In this document: one piece after another, positions 27,332 through 33,563 of the stretch
Layout: each line of letters opens with the position of its first letter
Position numbering within the stretch: the first letter of the stretch is position 1
Source of the DNA: Paracoccaceae bacterium
Lineage (GTDB): Bacteria; Pseudomonadota; Alphaproteobacteria; Rhodobacterales; Rhodobacteraceae
Length of the DNA: 33,563 bases
Direction: 5' to 3'
Assembly (NCBI GenBank): GCA_007123625.1
Contig: SKKS01000476.1
Location: 1 to 33,563 of the forward strand
Position numbers and translations under genes: made by a program
Notes under the pieces: model-generated
What the model was told of the DNA's origin: nothing
What the model saw: the letters and a program-made list of their open reading frames with translations, nothing else
The model's database searches: none

Positions 27332-28558
27332 ATGAAATGGATCAAGGCTCTGGCCGTCTGCATTGTGCTGGTGATCGCGGCACTGGTGGGATGGGCGGTT
27401 TTCCTGCCCGCCTCACATCCCGTGCTGGAACGCGCGGGCCTGCTGGCCCCGATGAAAGCGCTGGGGCTTCCTGTTGCCGAGACCGCGAATGGTCGACCCG
27501 GCGGCGGCCCGCCCTTTGGCGGGGGCGGCGGCGGTGTGCGGGTGGTCGCGCAGGAGGTCGGCGCCGTCGATGCCGATAACAGGCTGGGCGCCATCGGTAC
27601 CGCCGAGGCGCTGCGCAGCGTGTCCCTGACGCCCGAAGTTTCGGGTCGGCTCGAGTCCGCATCGGTCGCATCGGGCGACTGGGTCGAGGCAGGCACCATC
27701 ATCGCGCAACTGGACAGCGAAGCGCAGCAACTCGCCGTGGACCGTGCGCAACTGCGGATGCAGGATGCCCAGTCGCGGGCCGATCGGGTCGCGCGACTGC
27801 GCGAAAGCGGTACCGCAACCGAGGTCCAGATCCAGGAGGCCGACCTCGCGCTCAATCAGGCGCGGCTGGACCTGCGCGATGCCGAATACGAACTGCGCCG
27901 CCGCCAGATCGTCGCCCCGGTTTCAGGCTGGATAGGGCTGGTTGCGCTGGAGCCGGGCAATCAGGTCAGCGCCGGAAATGAAATCGCGCGGCTGGATGAC
28001 CGCAGCACGCTTCTGGTGGGCTTCAATGTGCCCGAGCGGTTCGTGGGCCTGATCGGCCCCGGCGATGCGCTTGAAGTCAGCCCGCTGTCGCGTCCGCAGG
28101 ACGTGGTGAGTGGGCGCATCCGCGCGGTCGATGCGCGCGTCGACCAGAGCAACCGCACCTTGCGCGTACAGGGTGAAATCGACAATTCTGACGACCGACT
28201 GCGCCCGGGGATGGCGTTCCGGATTTCGGTCATCCTTCCTGGTCAAAGCTATCCCGCGGTCGATCCGCTGTCGATCCAATGGGACCGGGGTGGCGCCTTT
28301 GTCTGGGCGGTGGATGACGAAAACCGCGCCCGCCGCGTCGGGATCGAGATCGCACAACGTCGCGATGATGCCGTGCTGCTGCGCGCCGATCTCGCGCCGG
28401 GGCAGAAAGTCGTGCTTGAAGGCGTGCAGAACCTGCGCCCCGGCGCCGAAGTTACGATCGACGAACTGGTGCCCGCGACCGAGCCGGGGCAAGGCGATCT
28501 TCTGACCCGGCGTGCCATGCAGACCGATGCCGACGCCGACACCACTCCGGATATCTGA
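27332..28558 (+). CDS. RND efflux periplasmic adaptor (membrane fusion protein)
   Basis: N-terminal TM; GTAEALRSVSLTPEVSGRLESASVASGDWVEAGTIIAQLDSE lipoyl half; RRRQIVAPVSGWIGLVALEPGNQVSAGNEIARLDD; coiled-coil hairpin. Confidence 0.93.
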   Translation: MKWIKALAVCIVLVIAALVGWAVFLPASHPVLERAGLLAPMKALGLPVAETANGRPGGGPPFGGGGGGVRVVAQEVGAVDADNRLGAIGTAEALRSVSLTPEVSGRLESASVASGDWVEAGTIIAQLDSEAQQLAVDRAQLRMQDAQSRADRVARLRESGTATEVQIQEADLALNQARLDLRDAEYELRRRQIVAPVSGWIGLVALEPGNQVSAGNEIARLDDRSTLLVGFNVPERFVGLIGPGDALEVSPLSRPQDVVSGRIRAVDARVDQSNRTLRVQGEIDNSDDRLRPGMAFRISVILPGQSYPAVDPLSIQWDRGGAFVWAVDDENRARRVGIEIAQRRDDAVLLRADLAPGQKVVLEGVQNLRPGAEVTIDELVPATEPGQGDLLTRRAMQTDADADTTPDI

Positions 28559-28584
28559 GGCCCGGATAGCTGAGGAAACCGCGC

Positions 28585-31500
28585 ATGAGCGTTGATGATG
28601 GCAAGAGCCCCTTAACTGACGAACCTGCCGCAAAGGACGCCACTCCCGGCGACGTGGACAGCGATAGCTTTGATGCCAGCGAGGCCGCGAAATCCGGCAC
28701 TGCCCTGTTCGTGCGCCGCCCGATCCTGGCCTTTGTTCTGAGTGCGCTTGTGGTGATTGCCGGGCTGGCGGCACTGTTTGCGGTGGAAGTGCGAGAGCTG
28801 CCCAACGTGGACCGCCCCGTGATCACGGTCACTACGCAGTTCAGCGGCGCCGGCCCCGAAACCATCGACCGCGAGATCACCAGCCGGATCGAAGGCGCGG
28901 TGGGCCGGGTGTCGGGGGTGCAAAGCATTTCGTCGTCGTCGCGGTTCGGGCGCTCGCGGGTGGTGGCTGAGTTCAGCGACAGCACAGATATCGATGTGGC
29001 CGCCACCGACATGCGCGATGCCATCGGACGCATTCGCAACAGCCTGCCCGCCGGGGTCGATGAACCCCGCATCATCAAGGCCGATTCCGATGCCGATGCG
29101 GTCATGCGGATCAGCGTCACCTCGGCCACGCGGTCGGTGCAGGACCTGACCCGGCTGGTCGAGGAACTGGTCGAGGATCGCCTGATTTCGGCCCCCGGCG
29201 TGGCTGATCTGCAGGTGTTCGGCGCGCGCGATGCGATTTTCCGCGTCGATATCGACTTGCTGGAGCTGGCATCGCGCGGGCTCAGTCTGGCCGATGTGCG
29301 CGGGGCCTTGCGCAATGTGTCCTTTGACGTACCAGCGGGCGCGCTGTCCAATGAACGCCAGAGCATCCAGGTCCGCACCACCGCCAGCGTCCAGACCCCC
29401 GAGGCGTTCGAGGCGCTGGTCCTGCGCGAGAACACCCGGTTGGGCGATGTGGCGCGCGTTACCCTTGGTCCGGCGCCGGGCGAAACCATCCTGCGCGCCA
29501 ATGACGAAACCGGGATCGGCTTGGGGATCATCCGGCAGGCGCAAAGCAATACGCTGGACATTTCGCGCACGGTGACCGGCATTGTCGAGGACCTGCAAGG
29601 TATCCTGCCATCGGACGTCCGGATTTTCGTGACCTCGGACGAGGCCACGTTCGTCGGGGGCGCCATCACCGAAGTGCTAAAGACCCTGGCGCTGGCGCTG
29701 ATGATCGTGGTGGCGATCATCTTTCTGTTCCTGCGCGACGCACGCGCCACGCTGGTGCCCATGGTCAGCTTGCCGGTGGCGCTGATCGGCACGGTGGCGG
29801 CGATTCATCTGGTGGGGTTTTCGGTCAATATCCTGACCTTGCTGGCCCTGGTGCTGGCCACCGGGATGGTGGTGGATGACGCCATCGTGGTGCTGGAAAA
29901 CATCGTCCGGCGGCGCGCGCAGGGGATGGGGGCGCGGGCGGCAGCGGTGCTGGGGACGCGGCAGGTGTTCTTCGCGGTCGTGACCACCACGGCAACGCTG
30001 GCGGCGGTGTTCGTGCCACTGTCGTTCCTGCCCGGACAGGCGGGCGGGTTGTTTCGCGAGTTCGGGTTCACGCTGGCAATGGCGGTGCTGCTGTCGTCGT
30101 TCGTGGCGCTGACACTTTGTCCGGTGCTGGCCAGCAAGCTGTTGCGCCCCGTGGACAGCACTGCCCGCCCCGGCCCGGTGGCGCGCTTCGGCGCGGTGGC
30201 GGCACGGATCTATGAACGCAGCCTGCGCGGGGCGCTGGCCATGCCCGGTGCGGTGGTTGTGGCAGCACTCCTGTTTGCGGCAACCGGCTGGTTCGCGGCG
30301 CAGTCCATTCAGCAGGAACTGACCCCGCCCGAAGACCGCGGTGTAGCGCTTTTGAGTGTCAGCGCCCCGCAAGGCGTGTCCATCGACTACACCGACGCCA
30401 AGGTGCGCGAGGTCGAGGCCGTCATCGCCCCGCTGCGCGCCTCGGGCGAGGTGACGAACCTGTTCTCCATTGTCGGGCTGGGGGGATCGGACAACCGCGC
30501 CTTCATGGTGATGACGCTGGCCGACTGGGACCAGCGCGGGCGCAGCCAGCAGGAGATCGTGGGCCAGATCAACGCGGGCTTGCGCAACATCATCGGTGTG
30601 CGTGCCTTTGCCATCCAGCCCAATTCACTGCGCATTCGCGGTGCGGGACAGGGGCTGCGCTTTGCGGTGCTGGGCAGCGACTATGACGCGCTGGCCGAAA
30701 ACGCCCAGACACTGGTGGACCGCATGAACGAAGATCCCCGCTTTGGTCAGGTCCGGCTGAACTTCGAGACCACGCAACCGCAGTTGTCGATCGAAGTCGA
30801 CCGCGAACGCGCCTCGGACATCGGTGTTGACATCGACGGGCTGGGCGAGGCGTTGCAGGCGGTGCTGGACGGGCGCACCGTGGGCAGTGTGTTCATTGAT
30901 GACCGAAGCTTCGACATTCAGATGTTGTCGACCCGCACCCCCGTGCGCGACCCCGGCGATCTGGAACAAAGCTTCGTGCGCACCGACAGCGGTCAGATGG
31001 TGCCGATCTCGTCCTTCATCAGCCTGTCGGAACGCGCTATTGCGCCGGAACTGACCCGCGAAAGCCAGCAGCGCGCGGTGCAAGTGACCGCAAGCCTTGC
31101 GTCGGATTTCCCGCTGGGCAGCGCGCTGGCCGAAGCCGAGCGCCTTGCCGCCGAGGTGCTGCCTTCGGGCGAACGCCTGTTGCCACAGGCCGAGGCTGCG
31201 ACGCTGGATGAAACTTCGGCGGGCATTCTGCTGGTGTTCGGGTTCGCGGTACTGGTGGTGTTTCTGGTGCTGGCGGCGCAGTTCGAGAGCTTCATCTCGG
31301 CGGTGGTGGTCATGGCGACGGTGCCGCTGGGGCTGGCCTGTGCGGGATTTGCGCTGCTGTTCACCGGCGTCAGCCTGAATGTCTATTCGCAGATCGGATT
31401 GGTGTTGTTGGTGGGGATCATGGCCAAGAATGGCATCCTGATCGTGGAATTTGCCAACCAGTTGCGCGACGCGGGCGCCGATGTGCACCAGGCGATCGTG

Positions 31501-31776
31501 CGGGCTTCGACCATCCGGCTGCGTCCGGTTATGATGACCATGACCTCGACCGTGCTGGGCGGCGTGCCCCTGATCCTGTCCACGGGGCCCGGCGCCGAAG
31601 CGCGCGAGGCGCTTGGCTGGGTGGTCGTCGGCGGGCTGGGGCTGGCAACACTGGCGACGCTGTTCCTTACGCCCGTGGCCTATCTGCTGCTAGCCGGATT
31701 CAGCACGCCTCGCGCCGCGGCGCAGTCGTATCTGGAAACGGAACTGGTCACCGCGCGCGACCGCAAGCCGGCTTGA
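28585..31776 (+). CDS. RND efflux pump permease (AcrB/MexF superfamily)
   Basis: 1063 aa; FVRRPILAFVLSALVVIAGLAALFAVEVRELPNVDRPVITVTTQFSGAGPETIDREI; ATGMVVDDAIVVLENI; GLVLLVGIMAKNGILIVEFANQLRDAG. Confidence 0.96.
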   Translation: MSVDDGKSPLTDEPAAKDATPGDVDSDSFDASEAAKSGTALFVRRPILAFVLSALVVIAGLAALFAVEVRELPNVDRPVITVTTQFSGAGPETIDREITSRIEGAVGRVSGVQSISSSSRFGRSRVVAEFSDSTDIDVAATDMRDAIGRIRNSLPAGVDEPRIIKADSDADAVMRISVTSATRSVQDLTRLVEELVEDRLISAPGVADLQVFGARDAIFRVDIDLLELASRGLSLADVRGALRNVSFDVPAGALSNERQSIQVRTTASVQTPEAFEALVLRENTRLGDVARVTLGPAPGETILRANDETGIGLGIIRQAQSNTLDISRTVTGIVEDLQGILPSDVRIFVTSDEATFVGGAITEVLKTLALALMIVVAIIFLFLRDARATLVPMVSLPVALIGTVAAIHLVGFSVNILTLLALVLATGMVVDDAIVVLENIVRRRAQGMGARAAAVLGTRQVFFAVVTTTATLAAVFVPLSFLPGQAGGLFREFGFTLAMAVLLSSFVALTLCPVLASKLLRPVDSTARPGPVARFGAVAARIYERSLRGALAMPGAVVVAALLFAATGWFAAQSIQQELTPPEDRGVALLSVSAPQGVSIDYTDAKVREVEAVIAPLRASGEVTNLFSIVGLGGSDNRAFMVMTLADWDQRGRSQQEIVGQINAGLRNIIGVRAFAIQPNSLRIRGAGQGLRFAVLGSDYDALAENAQTLVDRMNEDPRFGQVRLNFETTQPQLSIEVDRERASDIGVDIDGLGEALQAVLDGRTVGSVFIDDRSFDIQMLSTRTPVRDPGDLEQSFVRTDSGQMVPISSFISLSERAIAPELTRESQQRAVQVTASLASDFPLGSALAEAERLAAEVLPSGERLLPQAEAATLDETSAGILLVFGFAVLVVFLVLAAQFESFISAVVVMATVPLGLACAGFALLFTGVSLNVYSQIGLVLLVGIMAKNGILIVEFANQLRDAGADVHQAIVRASTIRLRPVMMTMTSTVLGGVPLILSTGPGAEAREALGWVVVGGLGLATLATLFLTPVAYLLLAGFSTPRAAAQSYLETELVTARDRKPA

Positions 31777-31831
31777 GCATCCTATCGCCGGAGCGCTTTA
31801 CTTTCGCCCCAGCCGCGCCCACACTTCGGCC

Positions 31832-32644
31832 ATGACGCAGTCGGATATCCGCCTTGCCCTGACGTTGATCGCCGTGCTGGCCGTGCCCTTCGGCGCGTCG
31901 GCAACCGAGGCCGATTGCGTCATCCGCCCCAGCGAGGTCGTCAATCTGGGTGCCCCGGTGACCGGACTGATCGCCGAGATCCTGCATGACCGGGGCGCCC
32001 ATGTCGCAGCGGGAGCGGTGATTGCGCGGCTGGACGACACGTTGCAGGACATGGCGATCCGTGCCGCCGAAGCCCGCCTGCAAAGCAATGCCGAGATCGA
32101 GGCTGCGCAATCGCGTGTGCAGCTTCTGGAAACGCAGCTTTCGCGCCAGCAGGCGCTTCTGGCCCGCCAGGTGATCCCCGCCGCCACGGTCGAGGAAACC
32201 GAGACCGCGCTGCTGGTCGCCATCAACGACTTGCGCGCCGCACGGCAGAACCGGCTTCTGGCCGAGGTCGATCTCGAAACAACGCAGGCCGAAAAAGACC
32301 GCCGCACCATCCGCGCGCCAGTCAGCGGCGTGATCCTGTCGCGCGACATGGCGGTGGGCGAATTCTGGTCCGAAACGGCGTCCCTGATGACCATCGCCAG
32401 GCTGGACCCGCTGCACGTCGAGGCAATCGTCGATCTGTCCCTGCATGGGCGCATCGACGCCGACAGCATGGCCGAAGTGCTGCCCGAAGCGCCCGTCGGC
32501 GGCAGCCACATGGCGCGGGTCAGCGTGATCGACCCGGTGTTTGACGCCGCCAGCGGAACCTTCGGGGTGCGGCTGGTCCTGCCCAACCCCGATCTGGCGC
32601 TGCCTGCCGGGTTGCGCTGCACGGTGCGGTTCGACATCGGCTGA
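31832..32644 (+). CDS. HlyD-type periplasmic adaptor subunit, short (270 aa), no cognate permease downstream
   Basis: Signal sequence LALTLIAVLAVPFGASAT; VVNLGAPVTGLIAEILHDRGAHVAAGAVIARLDD; EKDRRTIRAPVSGVILSRDMAVGEFW. Confidence 0.88.
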   Translation: MTQSDIRLALTLIAVLAVPFGASATEADCVIRPSEVVNLGAPVTGLIAEILHDRGAHVAAGAVIARLDDTLQDMAIRAAEARLQSNAEIEAAQSRVQLLETQLSRQQALLARQVIPAATVEETETALLVAINDLRAARQNRLLAEVDLETTQAEKDRRTIRAPVSGVILSRDMAVGEFWSETASLMTIARLDPLHVEAIVDLSLHGRIDADSMAEVLPEAPVGGSHMARVSVIDPVFDAASGTFGVRLVLPNPDLALPAGLRCTVRFDIG

Positions 32645-32651
32645 GCGGGCC

Positions 32652-33563
32652 TCAGACGGGTCTGCGGGTGAACCCGAGCGATTTTTCCAGCTTGTCAGCC
32701 CGGCGCAAAACGCCTTCGCGGCGTTGCCGGGCCTTCGCTTCGGCGGCGCGCTGTGCGGTTGCACGCAGAGGATACGCCAGCACCGCTGGCAGCCGCCCGC
32801 CCACCCCTGGGGCCAGTCGCGCCAGTGCCGCCCGCAGGCGCGGCGCATGACGGCGAAACAGGTCATCGTCCAGCGCCACAAGCGCCTCGGCGCTGCCCGG
32901 ATCGCCCTGCCGCCCGGCGCGACCCACAAGCTGACGGTCGATGCGCGGGCTTTCGTGGTATTCGGTCAGCATCACATGCAGCCCGCCGGCGCGCCGGGCG
33001 GCGTCGCTCAGCCGGATGTCGGTGCCGCGCCCGGCCATGTTGGTCGCCACGGTGACGACGCCGACTTCGCCCGCGCGGGCGATCAGCGCGGCTTCGTCAC
33101 CGTCCTGCCGCGCATTCAGCACCACATGCGCCACCCCTGCGGCGGTCAGCACCTCCGCCACCCGTTCCGACACCTCGACCGAGCGGGTGCCAATCAGGAC
33201 CGGGCGCCCGCGCGCCACCATCCGCGCCGCGCGCCCGGCAATGGCGCGCAGCTTCGCCGCTTCACTACGGAAAAGACACACGCCCAGATCGCTGCGGCGC
33301 AGGCGACGGTGACGCGGCACCGGCGTGACGGCAAGGCCATAGGTTGCCCACAACTCGCGCACCACTTCAGACCCCGTGCCCGTCATCCCGCCAAACCACA
33401 GATAGCGGCGAAAGAACCCCTGATAGGTGATCTGCGCCAGCGTCCGGCGCGATGCCCCGGGCGGCAGCCCTTCCTTGACCTCGACCATCTGGTGCAGCCC
33501 GGCCTGCCATTGGCGATCGGCCAGCACGCGCCCGGTGAATTCGTCGACGATCTGCACCTTGTC
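32652..33563 (-). CDS. SecA-like preprotein translocase ATPase, N-terminus outside window; stops soon after NBD2
   Basis: DKVQIVDEFTGRVLADRQWQAGLHQMVEVKEGL, FGGMTGTGSEV, VLIGTRSVEVSE, TVATNMAGRGTDIRL, YHESPRIDRQLVGRAGRQGDPGSAEALVALDDDLFRR; TGA stop at 32652-32654. Confidence 0.92.
   Translation of the reverse strand, partial: DKVQIVDEFTGRVLADRQWQAGLHQMVEVKEGLPPGASRRTLAQITYQGFFRRYLWFGGMTGTGSEVVRELWATYGLAVTPVPRHRRLRRSDLGVCLFRSEAAKLRAIAGRAARMVARGRPVLIGTRSVEVSERVAEVLTAAGVAHVVLNARQDGDEAALIARAGEVGVVTVATNMAGRGTDIRLSDAARRAGGLHVMLTEYHESPRIDRQLVGRAGRQGDPGSAEALVALDDDLFRRHAPRLRAALARLAPGVGGRLPAVLAYPLRATAQRAAEAKARQRREGVLRRADKLEKSLGFTRRPV

Noticed and set aside
31748-32929. 393-aa minus-strand ORF overlapping the HlyD adaptor, considered as a SecA C-terminal continuation
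   Set aside because: It is in a different frame from the SecA-like ORF and its sequence is antisense to the adaptor; no helical wing or finger-like sequence recognised.
1-33563. CRISPR arrays, tRNA/rRNA genes, insertion sequences or integrases
   Set aside because: No regular repeat-spacer pattern, no recognisable tRNA/rRNA sequence and no transposase/integrase ORF was seen on reading both strands.

Overview
High-GC window with alphaproteobacterial (Rhodobacteraceae-like) character, densely packed with catabolic and transport genes. Left to right: two peptide-type (Dpp/Opp) ABC ATPases cut by the left edge. Then a minus-strand unit of an ABC substrate-binding protein and an M32 carboxypeptidase, divergent from a plus-strand operon (Gfo/Idh oxidoreductase, PhnW-like class V aminotransferase, D-2-hydroxyacid dehydrogenase, GntR/FCD regulator). 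Next, a second Dpp-type ABC operon without its own binding protein, divergent from an operon of IPN-epimerase-like aminotransferase, RraA-like protein, NAD-dependent epimerase and dihydropyrimidinase/hydantoinase. Then hyuA-hyuB-cysteine hydrolase, a ~3.6 kb block of decayed genes (sulfatase, Gfo/Idh, two ABC ATPases, amidohydrolase) and an intact SDR. The right end holds an RND efflux adaptor and pump, an orphan HlyD-type adaptor, and a convergent SecA-like ATPase that stops far short of canonical SecA. Main hunt results: (1) the short SecA-like protein next to the orphan adaptor; (2) a repeated YTGT-N3-ACAR palindrome in front of the catabolic units, a probable GntR operator; (3) the block of decayed genes, including an oxidoreductase joined to an ABC ATPase at Walker B; (4) a perfect 16-bp-stem hairpin between the binding protein and carboxypeptidase genes; (5) an RraA-like protein with altered catalytic-motif residues. 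All family calls come from reading motifs; no database search was run.
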